Part shown: in pieces, positions 1-8,216 of the stretch | Numbering within the stretch: position 1 is the first letter of the stretch | How the letters are laid out: every line of letters begins with the position of its first letter | Source: Shouchella sp047238345 | GTDB taxonomy: Bacteria; Bacillota; Bacilli; Bacillales; Bacillaceae_D | Direction of reading: 5' to 3' | Length of the DNA: 64,000 nucleotides | NCBI RefSeq assembly: GCF_047238345.1 | Contig: NZ_JBDFMQ010000002.1 | Span: forward strand, 62,001 to 126,000 | Notes under the pieces: model-generated | Told to the model about the DNA's origin: nothing | The model's input: only the letters and a program-made list of their open reading frames with translations | Databases searched by the model: none | Program-made: the position numbers and the translations under genes

Positions 1-1
1 C

Positions 2-202
2 ACAAGAGAACATAATGACGTTTTAATGGAGTGGTCGAGTACGTCGACACTAAGTGAAGGGGGCTACGATATTTTAGTGAGAGTCGTTAACCCTTTATTG
101 GAGAGTACTTCCCAAGCTAAATCCTTTCATTTTGCTAACATAGAGCAAGAAGAAAATGGTTGGCTGAAAATTGGAGAGGTTGAGATTAGCAATTCCCGTT
201 AG
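2..202 (+). CDS. C-terminal end of an unidentified protein
   Basis: An open frame runs from the window edge to a TAG at 200-202, giving the last 66 residues of a protein whose start lies outside the window. The composition is soluble and acidic, with no membrane segment and no motif I recognise. A hairpin at 290-324 could end its transcript. Function unknown; only the frame and the stop are seen. Confidence 0.45.
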   Translation, partial: TREHNDVLMEWSSTSTLSEGGYDILVRVVNPLLESTSQAKSFHFANIEQEENGWLKIGEVEISNSR

Positions 203-289
203 AAGATTTTCGCAATGAGTGTGTAAAAACAGGATGAAACGCTAAAAGAAGGTGAGGTACCTGAATCAAATGAGCGTACACCTTTAAGA

Positions 290-324
290 CATCTGGGACT
301 CGTTTTGAGGATTCGTCCCAGATG
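290..324. terminator. Hairpin between converging genes
   Basis: CATCTGGGAC (290-299) pairs perfectly with GTCCCAGATG (315-324) around a 15-nt loop. It lies between the plus-strand partial gene and the minus-strand gene at 333-590. No U-run follows on either strand, so terminator function is only likely by position. Confidence 0.4.
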
Positions 325-332
325 ATGCCCTG

Positions 333-590
333 TTATTGGTGGTGGAGAATCGATGCAATGGCCGTCAGTTTTTTTCGATTAGAAGGTTCCATCTCTAAGT
401 AGATGGCTATCAGTTTAAATAATTCATCTTGATCTTTAGCATTTAGCGTATTGTGTGCTGTATCGCTTTGTTTAAGCTGATCAAAAAAATCGAGCGACTG
501 CGTATCTAATTTAGATTCATCCTTAGAATGGAGTTCGTTTGAGAACAATTGATGGATGCGTTTTGTGTTCAGTTGTCGTTTTGGTTTCAT
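333..590 (-). CDS. Small hypothetical protein, 85 aa
   Basis: The frame starts at ATG 590, preceded by the strong Shine-Dalgarno AAAGGACGTGAT. An in-frame upstream start at 599 would overlap that site, so 590 is chosen. The product is highly charged: a basic N-terminus (MKPKRQLNTKRIHQL), then acidic and amphipathic helices, with no signal peptide or membrane segment. It may be a cytoplasmic helical protein; no family is recognised. It stands alone, with the hairpin at 290-324 downstream. Confidence 0.55.
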   Translation of the reverse strand: MKPKRQLNTKRIHQLFSNELHSKDESKLDTQSLDFFDQLKQSDTAHNTLNAKDQDELFKLIAIYLEMEPSNRKKLTAIASILHHQ

Positions 591-898
591 AAGAATCACG
601 TCCTTTGTTCATTCTTAAGCTTAACGTAAACGATGTCTAAAACCAATTAATAAGAATGAGTCGCATATTGATGAAAAAATGTCTTACATAATAATTACGA
701 ATAAAATGGTGCCTGGACAATATTGAAACTTACTTAACCATCGTCCGTAAACAAATAGAGAAGAGCCCATACTAATTGCAAGTTTAACATTTATGCTTAT
801 TCTCAGGGCGAGTTTACTGCGCTAACCTCAATGAAACTAGTTTAGTTTTGAAGGGTAAGGGGATGAACAATTGTATTGAATAAAAGAGAGGTGTTTAA
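591..898. other. Intergenic, no gene seen
   Basis: This holds the minus-strand Shine-Dalgarno of the gene at 333-590 (595-606) and the plus-strand ribosome site of the small gene at 899 (AGAGAGG near 886-892). No long frame, repeat or stable hairpin was seen between them. Confidence 0.4.
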
Positions 899-1060
899 AT
901 GAAGATTCTATTCTTTGCGGTCGCCGCCTTTTTCTTAGTCTACGGCACAACCGAATGGATTTCAGGCTCAGAATCGTTAATGAAATATCTTTACTTAGTG
1001 ATTGGAATAGCGTTTGTTATTGTTGGAATAACACATGAATCTAAGAAAAAAGAGGGTTAA
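899..1060 (+). CDS. Small two-helix membrane protein, 53 aa
   Basis: ATG 899 follows AGAGAGG with normal spacing. The 53 residues form two hydrophobic segments (about residues 2-17 and 28-44) joined by a polar turn, and end in a basic tail (HESKKKEG). This is a typical bacterial small integral membrane protein. No family is recognised and no neighbour suggests a partner. The frame is too short for routine ORF listings, but the start signal and composition support it. Confidence 0.5.
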   Translation: MKILFFAVAAFFLVYGTTEWISGSESLMKYLYLVIGIAFVIVGITHESKKKEG

Positions 1061-1486
1061 CAAAAGATACTGTCTTTAAGCATGTGAGTTTATGGTTCTC
1101 TTAAACCTAACCCTGTAGCCTAACCAAAAATGAATCACGAGAAGGCTCATTAAGGACCTATGAGGTGTTTTGGTCCATCTCAAGTATATGTAAGGATAAG
1201 AGATCTATCAGACTCAAAATTAGCTTTAATCGTAATAGTTTCTTTAATTGGTTGGATATTATTTATGTGCGTTTCTACAGAATAAGGGATTCTCAAATTA
1301 AACCCTATAAAGTAGGAACAGAAACACTATACTCTAAGGTTTTTTCACTTTTAGTATAGCCTAGATTTAGTCTATTCCAACTGTACTTCAAGATTTTCAG
1401 AACAGTGATGAAGGAAGTGGGGTTCGCTTTTATAGAGTCATTTAAAATTATATGGTATACTTTGATAAAATTATACGGAGATACAA
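1061..1486. other. Intergenic upstream of the RpiR regulator
   Basis: Short open frames on both strands here lack ribosome sites and look like chance frames. TATACT near 1456 and TATAC near 1470, just before the regulator's start at 1487, could be -10 elements, but no convincing -35 is paired with them. Confidence 0.3.
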
Positions 1487-2347
1487 ATGAACCCATTAAT
1501 TATTCTAAAAGATAATTTACAGGAACTAACCCCTGTTCAAAGAAAAGTAGCAGATTATATAATAAAAAACCCTTCAGATGTTGCCTTTATGACGGTGCAT
1601 CAATTAGCTCAAGTAGTTGAAACGAGTACGACTACAATAATGAGATTAACAAACAGGTTGGAATATTCAGGCTATACGGAATTTCAAGAGGGATTGCAAC
1701 AGCTTGTTAGAGAACAAACCGCACCTCATCATCGATTAGAGGTTAATTTAGAGCAAGTGGATAAAGATGATTTATGGAGTAACACGATTACCAGCTACCT
1801 TCAACGAATCCAGACGATGTCATCTCATATATCTAGCGATCAAGTGGGGGAAGTGGTACGGCAAATTGTTAATTCACGACATATATATTGTACAAGTGTA
1901 CTAAGTGGTCTGCCTGTAGCTCAATATTTAAGGCAAGGGTTAAATCGCACATTAGGGAATTGTCAGCTGTTGACGGCCGATGCAACCAGTGAATGGGTCG
2001 ATAATGTCATTAATATGCAGTCAGACGACTTGATAATAGTCGTAAGCTTTCCTCGGTATGCGCGAAGAATTATTCATTTGCTTGAGGCTGCTAAGAAGAG
2101 AGGGACAAAGGTCGTAGCTATTACAGACAAATATTCATCCCCGGTTGTTGAATATGCTGATGTGGTACTCCCATGTCAATCTACTAGTTTGGCCTTTCAT
2201 AACTCTCCAATTGAAGCAATGATTGTTGCAGATTATTTAATCTCTGCAACCGCAATTCAGCAATCTGAGTCAACAAAACGTCGTTTAGATAACATTAATC
2301 ATATATTGACAAAGACACGATATCATCAACAGCCTATGGATGAATAG
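1487..2347 (+). CDS. MurR/RpiR-family transcriptional regulator
   Basis: The 286-residue length suits the family. Residues 1-77 are an HTH_6-type helix-turn-helix (NPLIILKDNLQELTPVQRKV, then VAFMTVHQLAQVVETSTTTI). Residues 125-245 look like a SIS sugar-phosphate-binding domain (DDLIIVVSFPRYARR, KKRGTKVVAITD). Proteins of this family usually bind a phosphosugar or sugar-acid intermediate and control an adjacent catabolic operon. Here that is probably the aldolase-dehydrogenase-permease operon from 2509 on the same strand, separated by a terminator and its own promoter. The start has GGAGA 8 nt upstream. Effector and sign of regulation are not visible. Confidence 0.88.
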   Translation: MNPLIILKDNLQELTPVQRKVADYIIKNPSDVAFMTVHQLAQVVETSTTTIMRLTNRLEYSGYTEFQEGLQQLVREQTAPHHRLEVNLEQVDKDDLWSNTITSYLQRIQTMSSHISSDQVGEVVRQIVNSRHIYCTSVLSGLPVAQYLRQGLNRTLGNCQLLTADATSEWVDNVINMQSDDLIIVVSFPRYARRIIHLLEAAKKRGTKVVAITDKYSSPVVEYADVVLPCQSTSLAFHNSPIEAMIVADYLISATAIQQSESTKRRLDNINHILTKTRYHQQPMDE

Positions 2348-2363
2348 GTGCTTAGGTATCGGA

Positions 2364-2403
2364 AAAAAACTCCTGTGGGTAATTTTACCTACAGGAGTTT
2401 TTT
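2364..2403 (+). terminator. Rho-independent terminator after the RpiR gene
   Basis: AAAAACTCCTGTGGGTAA pairs with TTACCTACAGGAGTTTTT around a short loop, with one mismatch or wobble, and runs into a U tract at 2398-2403. It lies 17 nt after the regulator stop and separates it from the catabolic operon. Confidence 0.85.
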
Positions 2404-2422
2404 ATAATTCTTGATGAAAAGG

Positions 2423-2451
2423 TTTACATTCTCTCGAGAGGTTGCTATAGT
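2423..2451 (+). promoter_or_regulatory. Sigma-A-like promoter with a palindrome in its spacer
   Basis: TTTACA (2423-2428) and TATAGT (2446-2451) are separated by exactly 17 bp. The spacer holds the perfect 10-bp palindrome CTCTCGAGAG (2431-2440), well placed to act as a repressor operator. It would drive the RraA-like operon starting at 2509. Assignment to the adjacent RpiR-type regulator is inference. Confidence 0.6.
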
Positions 2452-2480
2452 AATTTATGTTACTCAAAACTAAAAAAAAT

Positions 2481-2494
2481 GTAATAAATATTAC
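2481..2494 (+). promoter_or_regulatory. Inverted repeat upstream of the aldolase start
   Basis: GTAATA-AA-TATTAC is a 6-bp perfect inverted repeat ending just before the Shine-Dalgarno of the gene at 2509. It may be a second operator or a weak leader hairpin. No binding evidence is available from sequence. Confidence 0.35.
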
Positions 2495-2508
2495 TAAAGG
2501 TGATGATT

Positions 2509-3186
2509 ATGAGCATTCATAAAGACGATCTCATTCAAAAAATGCAAAAGATCGGTTCCTCCGTATTTGCTGATGTTATGGAGAATAAAAATGTGATGGA
2601 CTATAAATTAAAGCCTGTCAATGATGCTGGACCGCTAGTAGGGCTAGCAAGAACAGTATCTGTACCTCCAGGGGATAATTTATTTTTACACTATGCAATG
2701 TATGAAGTGAGTGTAGGAGACATCATTGTAGTTGATGGCAAAGATTTTAAGGGATCAGCTTACCTCGGGGAGCTTATGGCTGGCGCTGCTCAGAAACTTG
2801 GTATCAAAGGAATTATTATAGATGGACTCGTTCGTGATCGAAGTGAGCTACGTCAATTAGATCTTTCTATTTACGCAAAAGGGTTTACGCCAATTGGGCC
2901 AAAAAAAGAAGGACCTGGGACTTTTGATCAGACCATCACTTGTGCAGGAGCTGTTGTATCCCCGGGAGATTTTATTGTTGGAGATGAAGACGGTGTTGTA
3001 GTTGTTCCTTATAAGGATGCCACTAATTTAATTGCTAAGGCAGAAAATAAGATTGCCTATGAATCGAGTCGTTTAGAAAAAATAGAAGCGTTTCAATTAA
3101 ATGATAAACATGTTACTAAAGACGCCATTAAGCCAGGTTGGTTAGATGACGCAATGAAACCTTTTAAAGGTAATACAAGCCACTAA
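2509..3186 (+). CDS. RraA-like (4-hydroxy-4-methyl-2-oxoglutarate aldolase family) protein
   Basis: This is a 225-residue member of the RraA/HMG-aldolase fold. The family signature is seen around residues 85-115: GELMAGAAQKLGIKG followed by IIDGLVRDRSEL, where the RD pair lies in the metal/2-oxoacid site. Family members retro-aldolise 4-hydroxy-2-oxoacids or decarboxylate oxaloacetate. I chose ATG 2509 over GTG 2500 and ATG 2503 because AAAGGTGAT at 2496-2504 is correctly spaced only for 2509. It is followed 12 nt later by a DUF1932 dehydrogenase and then a permease, so it probably acts in branched or hydroxy sugar-acid breakdown. Substrate is not determinable. Confidence 0.85.
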   Translation: MSIHKDDLIQKMQKIGSSVFADVMENKNVMDYKLKPVNDAGPLVGLARTVSVPPGDNLFLHYAMYEVSVGDIIVVDGKDFKGSAYLGELMAGAAQKLGIKGIIIDGLVRDRSELRQLDLSIYAKGFTPIGPKKEGPGTFDQTITCAGAVVSPGDFIVGDEDGVVVVPYKDATNLIAKAENKIAYESSRLEKIEAFQLNDKHVTKDAIKPGWLDDAMKPFKGNTSH

Positions 3187-3198
3187 AGGAGTGACAAG

Positions 3199-4068
3199 AT
3201 GAATATAGGTTTTTTAGGATTTGGCGAGGTAGGCTATGAGATGTCTAAAGGATTCTTAACATATGGACAGGCTCATCAAATATTTGCATATGATCCCCAG
3301 CACCAAAAAGAGTCCACGATACTTCAGGCAAATGAAGTAGAGGTACAGCTTTTAGATGATCCTATTAAGGTGGTAAAAGAACCATTAGATATTTTATTTG
3401 CAGCTGTTCCGGCACTTTATTCTTATGATGCATGGAGCGCAATTAAAGATTATTTGAACGAAGATACTATTTATGTTGATTTATCAACTGCTAGTGCAAG
3501 TATGAAACAAAAGATAAATGACGAGCTCTCTCTTCAAAATTCAATAATTGATGCTGCAATGATGGGTCCATTAAAGGGGAATCAACATAAGGTTCCAATG
3601 ATGATTAGTGGAAGTGATGCTAGACGGTTTCAGAGATGGGGCCAAGATTTTGACATGAATGTTAAATACGTTAGTGAGAATCCTGGGGATGCTACCAATA
3701 TCAAGTTTATTCGCAGTATCTTTACTAAAGGTCTTTCCACACTTATGCATGAGGTTCTGGAAATTGCTAATCGACTTGATTTAGGCGATCTCATACTAGA
3801 TTCTATAACTCAGACAATGGAAAAGGACTCCTTTGAGGATATTGTTAATCGATTAATAACTAGTAATGTGCTCCATTCTAAACGTCGTGTTCAAGAGATG
3901 GAAAATGTGATGGATTTCTTAACCGAGTACCACGTTGAGCCTTATATGAGCAAAGCTACTCGCGATAAGCTCGCAGCTATAACGAATGAACATTTAAAAG
4001 ACTTATTTGCAGATAACCCACCGCAGAGTTGGAAGGAAGTTATGCAAAAAAGTAATCAATCAAATTAG
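3199..4068 (+). CDS. DUF1932-type NAD(P)-dependent beta-hydroxyacid dehydrogenase
   Basis: The 289 residues start with a Rossmann motif (MNIGFLGFGEVGYEM), and the 6-phosphogluconate-dehydrogenase-like N-domain continues through YVDLSTAS and AAMMGPLKGNQHKVPMM. The C-terminal helical part (KFIRSIFTKGLSTLMHEV, residues about 175-260) matches the DUF1932 cap of putative phosphogluconate-type dehydrogenases. It likely oxidises a 3-hydroxy acid with NAD(P). AGGAG lies 9 nt before ATG 3199, and the gene sits 12 nt after the aldolase, so the two are probably co-translated steps of one catabolic pathway. Lack of a close match to tartronate-semialdehyde reductases leaves the substrate open. Confidence 0.85.
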   Translation: MNIGFLGFGEVGYEMSKGFLTYGQAHQIFAYDPQHQKESTILQANEVEVQLLDDPIKVVKEPLDILFAAVPALYSYDAWSAIKDYLNEDTIYVDLSTASASMKQKINDELSLQNSIIDAAMMGPLKGNQHKVPMMISGSDARRFQRWGQDFDMNVKYVSENPGDATNIKFIRSIFTKGLSTLMHEVLEIANRLDLGDLILDSITQTMEKDSFEDIVNRLITSNVLHSKRRVQEMENVMDFLTEYHVEPYMSKATRDKLAAITNEHLKDLFADNPPQSWKEVMQKSNQSN

Positions 4069-4086
4069 TCATAGGGAGGGATTGTC

Positions 4087-5436
4087 ATGGGTATTCTTGC
4101 CCTAGTTATCTTTGTAAGCGTATTAGTTTTCTGGAGTTTAAAACTTAAGAGAAATTTAGGCGAAGCCGCACTAATTGGTTTCTTAACCATTGTTCCACTT
4201 GGAGGAACAGATGCATTCGCGTTATTTCTAAGAGGTATTACGTTTGCATCAACCTTCTCAGTCCTGTATGCCGCTATTGCCTTTGTGTTTATGGCGTACG
4301 TGATCGATAAATTTGGTATCGTTGGAAAACTGTTAGCCATCTTAAATTCTTTAGTTGGAAGACTTCCTGGTGCGCCAGCCATTATGGATGTACTTGGCTC
4401 CTCGGCATTAGGAACCTTATCAGGCGGTGATTCTGGAAACACGGCGGCAACGGGCTCTATTACAGGTCCTTGGATGCTTCGTAATAAGTGGAACAATGAA
4501 ATTGCAGCATCCGTGATGGTAGGGAACGGCGGATTGGCTTCCGTACTCCCACCAACAACCTCAATGTTTATAGTATTAGGCTTTGCACCAGTAGCGGCGG
4601 CTATTACAACAGGAGAATTTTATATTGCTTTATTAGCTGCAGGTGCCTATCAAATGCTTCACAGACTATTTTTGATTGGGTATTTTGTCAAGAAGCAGAA
4701 TATTAAAGCGTTCCCACCAGAAATGCTCGACCCATTTAGCGTCTCCTTTAAGAATGGGTGGACCTCTATTCTTATTTATCTAGGGGCCATTATCCCATTA
4801 GGACTCACTATTGGACCATTAGCGAATTATTTAACTAATTTACCTAGTATCGGTGAAGATGCGATTAAAAGTATAGATATTGTTATATGGATTCCAACAC
4901 TTATGATTGCTATTTCATTTTTAATTGCAAAAAAATCAACTCCGAATTCAATAAATGAGTTATTTTCTTTTGTTAAAAAATCAATTCCGCGGTTTGTAAT
5001 CATTGGAGCATTAATCTTTTTTGCGGTTGCTTCAAGTGAGATTCTAACAGAGTTAGGTTTATCTGATAACATAGCACAGATTATGGGCGCTGCTAATACA
5101 CCTGCTTGGTTAACGGTAATCATTCTAGGAGTTGGAATTACAGCCATTGCTGGACCATTAACAACAACAGGTACATTGACTGCAGTAGGATTAGTATCTT
5201 ACGAGATTTTAGTATCATCAGGGTTCTCACCAATGATTGCAGCTGTAGTTGTCATGACTTTTGCATCTACATCAGCACAAATGCCTCCAGCATCTGGATC
5301 AATATATATTGCTTCAGGAATTGTTGGAGCAAGACCAGAAAAAACATTTTCCATTTTAATTTTTTATTATGCAATTCCTGTAATTTTCATTGGATGGCTC
5401 ATTGCAATGGGTATACTACCAATCGTGGGAGGATGA
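4087..5436 (+). CDS. TRAP-type (DctM-like) large permease
   Basis: The 449 residues are very hydrophobic, about 12 membrane segments. Two family-like re-entrant motifs are seen: GGDSGNTAATGSITGPWM (about 117-134) and, in the second half, STSAQMPPASGSIYIASG (about 397-414). These correspond in position to the paired signatures of DctM/TRAP large subunits. It probably imports the organic acid handled by the aldolase and dehydrogenase. AGGGAGG lies 8 nt before the ATG, and the small partner gene starts 6 nt after its stop. No DctP-type solute-binding protein is encoded nearby, which is unusual for TRAP. A GntP-like assignment is the alternative. Confidence 0.7.
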   Translation: MGILALVIFVSVLVFWSLKLKRNLGEAALIGFLTIVPLGGTDAFALFLRGITFASTFSVLYAAIAFVFMAYVIDKFGIVGKLLAILNSLVGRLPGAPAIMDVLGSSALGTLSGGDSGNTAATGSITGPWMLRNKWNNEIAASVMVGNGGLASVLPPTTSMFIVLGFAPVAAAITTGEFYIALLAAGAYQMLHRLFLIGYFVKKQNIKAFPPEMLDPFSVSFKNGWTSILIYLGAIIPLGLTIGPLANYLTNLPSIGEDAIKSIDIVIWIPTLMIAISFLIAKKSTPNSINELFSFVKKSIPRFVIIGALIFFAVASSEILTELGLSDNIAQIMGAANTPAWLTVIILGVGITAIAGPLTTTGTLTAVGLVSYEILVSSGFSPMIAAVVVMTFASTSAQMPPASGSIYIASGIVGARPEKTFSILIFYYAIPVIFIGWLIAMGILPIVGG

Positions 5437-5441
5437 CGATT

Positions 5442-5672
5442 ATGCAAAACACATTAGAGAAACTGTTTACCATATCATTAATTTTGTCTATAGTATGTGC
5501 TCTTACAATGATTCTACTTCAATTAGTTGGTTTAATTATTGGCAATGGAGACCTTGTTATCGCTAGTAGCGAATGGTTGAAAGCACCAACCATTATTCTT
5601 TCAGCTGTTTTCTCTGGGATTGCTTTTGTATTAGGTTACTTTCCAGATTATAAAGAAGAAGAGAATTCTTAA
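5442..5672 (+). CDS. Small two-helix membrane partner of the permease
   Basis: The 76 residues contain two membrane segments (about 10-32 and 45-64) and a charged tail (FPDYKEEENS). The frame stays open far upstream, but GGGAGG at 5427-5432 places the start at ATG 5442, 5 nt after the permease stop. Position and topology suggest a minimal equivalent of the DctQ subunit of TRAP transporters, which normally has four helices. That equivalence is inference; no sequence signature proves it. It ends the operon, and a strong hairpin lies about 100 nt downstream. Confidence 0.6.
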   Translation: MQNTLEKLFTISLILSIVCALTMILLQLVGLIIGNGDLVIASSEWLKAPTIILSAVFSGIAFVLGYFPDYKEEENS

Positions 5673-5773
5673 TATAAATAAAGTGCTTAGAGAATATACT
5701 ATTCGTTTGTTACAGAAATATTTTTTATAATAATTGTCAGACATATGAAAAAACAGATATAGCCTATTATAAA

Positions 5774-5808
5774 ATAACTACCCTGACAGCTAACGTCAGG
5801 GTAGTTAT
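5774..5808. terminator. Strong hairpin between converging units
   Basis: ATAACTACCCTGAC (5774-5787) pairs perfectly over 14 bp with GTCAGGGTAGTTAT (5795-5808), loop 7 nt. It sits between the plus-strand operon and the minus-strand WYL pseudogene. It probably works as a terminator despite lacking a long U-run. Confidence 0.65.
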
Positions 5809-6240
5809 CATACTTGATGAAATTTTATTAATTCCGTCAGAACTTTAATAAATCTTTTCTTAAGACTTATTGCCTCAATAACTTTAATAGATTTATTGCA
5901 CGGTAAAAGTAAATAAGGCACATCTGTATGGATTATATCTTTTTCAAGTAGTAAAACTACTTGATTGAAGCTCGTTCTTGTAAATAATGTCCTAAAACCA
6001 ATGTTGGCAAATAGCAGCCAATACATTTCTATCCTCAGTAATAACCAAAGAAATAATTCCTTCTTTATCTTCTATAGTTGGAAGAAGATTTTTTATAAAA
6101 AAGTCACGTGCTGAAAAATTCTCTGGCCGGTTAAACTTATTTTCGGTTAGCATTAGACTTTCAATTCGATCTACTCTAAAACTACGGTTATCATTCCTAA
6201 GATGACAAAATCTAATCATATACCACTTATTAGAGCCTAC
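5808..6240 (-). pseudogene. WYL-domain (YafY-type) regulator, 3' remnant with frameshift
   Basis: Two minus-strand frames overlap near 5992-6026. Together they encode the end of a WYL-type regulator. The first has GSNKWYMIRFCHLRNDNRSF and RVDRIESL, typical of the WYL core. The second ends VIEAISLKKRFIKVLTELIK, typical of the C-terminal WCX extension. The frame change inactivates the gene, and the N-terminal helix-turn-helix is absent: the homology stops at about 6240, exactly where a plus-strand Tn3 transposase fragment begins. The gene was therefore probably broken by transposition and then decayed. Confidence 0.7.
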
Positions 6241-6366
6241 TACACTTTTTCAAAGCAAGATTTAGAAATTATCAATAAGCGAAGGAGAGGAGAAAACCGT
6301 TTAGGGTTTGCCGTTCAATTAGCCTTTCTTCGGTATCCCAGTTGGCCATACACCCATAGGACTTGA
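6241..6366 (+). pseudogene. Tn3-family transposase N-terminal remnant
   Basis: The frame from 6241 reads YTFSKQDLEIINKRRRGENR then LGFAVQLAFLRYPSWPYT before TGA 6364-6366. It matches the N-terminus of Tn3 transposases, including the intact copy at 49758-52709 (DLEIIKRHRRDHNRLGFA). The upstream start and everything downstream are missing or scrambled. It is a relic of an insertion into the WYL gene, from an element different in sequence from the intact one. Confidence 0.75.
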
Positions 6367-6629
6367 ATACATACGAGGAATGGAATTAGAAACGGTGCAA
6401 ATTAATTTTATGCACCGCAATCGTCTATTACAGCTATCTCACCCCTTACATGCGGTTGAGAAACCTCCACGAGTTTAACGTCACTAAGCCCTCAATGCCT
6501 GAAATGTGTTCCCCCCTTCAAACACGCATTCCACTTACACTCTCGACTTGACAATAAGTAAGCGTTACCGCAAACTTTTAATTGATAGTCATATAGTTGG
6601 GAAAATTAGAAGATAGGAAGTGAAATTAC

Positions 6630-7268
6630 ATGACCGAAGAGGAACGAATTCTTAGTGGTGTACTATTTTCTCCTGGAGACTCGGAACTAAAAGCAATTAA
6701 ACTTCGATCACATAAGCTTAGCCGTAGGTACAGTCAGTTACCCGAAGAAGAACAGGAAGAGCGCCAAAAATTGTTGCGGGAGCTAGTGGGAAGTATAGGT
6801 GAAAATAGTAATATTCAAGGACCCGTGTTTTTTCATTATGGTGTTCATACCAAAATTGGTCATGGGTTTTTTGGAAATTATAATTTGACCATACAGGATG
6901 ATGCGCTAGTGACTATAGGAAACTATGTAAACTTTGGTCCTAATGTAACTATTGTGACTCCAATTCATCCATTAGTCGCTTCAGAGAGACGACAAATGCT
7001 ACATGCCAATGGGAAGCCAGCAACTTTATGTTACGCAAGACCGGTTTCAATTGGAGATGATGTCTGGTTTGGTGCTAATGTGACCGTATGTGGAGGAGTG
7101 ACAATTGGAGATGGCTGCGTTATTGGCGCAGGCAGTGTTGTGACCCGAGATATTCCGGCTAACTCGCTTGCTGCTGGTGTGCCCTGCAAAGTGATTCGAC
7201 CTATAACGGAAGCTGATAGTATGAAGTATAAGCCAGAATTATTAGAGGGGTGCCAAGTACTGGATTAA
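6630..7268 (+). CDS. Maltose/sugar O-acetyltransferase (LacA/Maa/NodL type)
   Basis: The 212-residue length suits this family. An N-terminal Mac segment (residues 1-60) is followed by left-handed parallel beta-helix hexapeptide repeats (VTIGNYVNFGPNVTIVTPIH, SIGDDVWFGANVTVCGGVTI, GDGCVIGAGSVVTRDIPA). The catalytic histidine is probably that of TPIHP near residue 112. It transfers acetyl from acetyl-CoA to sugar hydroxyls in the cytoplasm. AGGAAGTGA precedes the ATG. It stands alone between the Tn3 remnant and a decayed membrane gene. Family is clear; the natural sugar is not. Confidence 0.9.
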   Translation: MTEEERILSGVLFSPGDSELKAIKLRSHKLSRRYSQLPEEEQEERQKLLRELVGSIGENSNIQGPVFFHYGVHTKIGHGFFGNYNLTIQDDALVTIGNYVNFGPNVTIVTPIHPLVASERRQMLHANGKPATLCYARPVSIGDDVWFGANVTVCGGVTIGDGCVIGAGSVVTRDIPANSLAAGVPCKVIRPITEADSMKYKPELLEGCQVLD

Positions 7269-7547
7269 TGGTCTTTTAACCTTTCACTATCTAGATTACG
7301 ATAACCATATAATTATTTGTGACTCAATACTGCACACAGCAAAAGAGGCTGTTTTTTACATAAGCGTCGAGCGGTAAAGCTTCATCTATCTGGTTGTGAC
7401 CAAAAAAGAGAAGGATAAAATTACCATAGAAAAGTTCAAAAAGACAAGGATATCATAGGTTACTTCTTATGAACAACAAGCATTACTAGAAGCGATGAGA
7501 CACGAGATTTATATTATTCACTAACTCTAAAAGAACTTAGGTATTTT

Positions 7548-7842
7548 ATGGAATTCATGGTTCCGATAAGTCTAGCCATATTATTAATTGGTAGTGTTAC
7601 CATTGTGACATGGATCCTATCAAAAAAAGATTTGAACCTACTAGTAAAGTTTATACCAGTCCTATTCTTAGAATTTGCTGCAATTGCGTTTATTGTTTAT
7701 GACTTAGTTATAAATGTTGATGGCGGCCAAGCATATTTAATCCTATGGGATTAGTATAATTTTACTAGCAATCATCCCTTTGCAAATCATTTTACGGTCA
7801 CATAGTAAGCAAATGAAAGATCAGGGTAAGCACATAAATTAA
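7548..7842 (+). pseudogene. Small membrane protein split by an apparent frameshift
   Basis: The first frame (7548-7754) gives 68 residues with two membrane segments and stops at LILWD. The next frame, from about 7744, continues with another hydrophobic segment (YGISIILLAIIPLQIILR) and ends at TAA 7842 with a polar tail (SHSKQMKDQGKHIN). Read together they would make a three-helix protein of about 100 residues. One base lost near 7740-7748 explains the break. It may be decay or a sequencing error. The ribosome site is weak and no family is recognised. Confidence 0.4.
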
Positions 7843-7943
7843 TCTATTAGCGATTATTCATTGGTCTAACTTTCTAAGAAAGAGAACGGGTACACAAAGT
7901 AAGGAAACGGAACAAAACAGTTAGTTACCATTTAGGAAAATGA

Positions 7944-7977
7944 AAGAAAGCACATGAGTTCATTCATGTGCTTTCTT
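7944..7977. terminator. Bidirectional terminator hairpin
   Basis: AAGAAAGCACATGA (7944-7957) pairs perfectly with TCATGTGCTTTCTT (7964-7977), 14 bp with a 6-nt loop. The A/T-rich ends allow it to serve both the plus-strand small gene and, less directly, the minus-strand gene ending at 8217. The remaining bases of 7843-8216 hold no gene. Confidence 0.7.
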
Positions 7978-8216
7978 AATCTAGATAATTATATGTAGGA
8001 ATCAAAAATGAAGGATTGGTTTTTTCTCTCTTAATCGTTTCTATCTGAAAGAGGGGTTTCTTTAATGTCCATTTAACTATCTAATTTGACTCATCCACAC
8101 TATCATTCTCATGCGCTGTGTTTAACATGTTTACTGAAAGGGGAAGTGATGTCCCGTAATTAAAACTTGTTATGAGCAATTTGCATTAATAGATATACGA
8201 AATATAAAAACCCGAT

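Noticed and set aside
1165..1496. Two opposing frames upstream of the RpiR gene
   Set aside because: No ribosome sites and biased composition; they overlap each other and the regulator's promoter region.
5106..5672. 188-aa plus-strand frame covering the end of the permease gene
   Set aside because: Its first 112 codons are the shifted frame of the permease. Only the part from ATG 5442, with GGGAGG upstream, is a gene.
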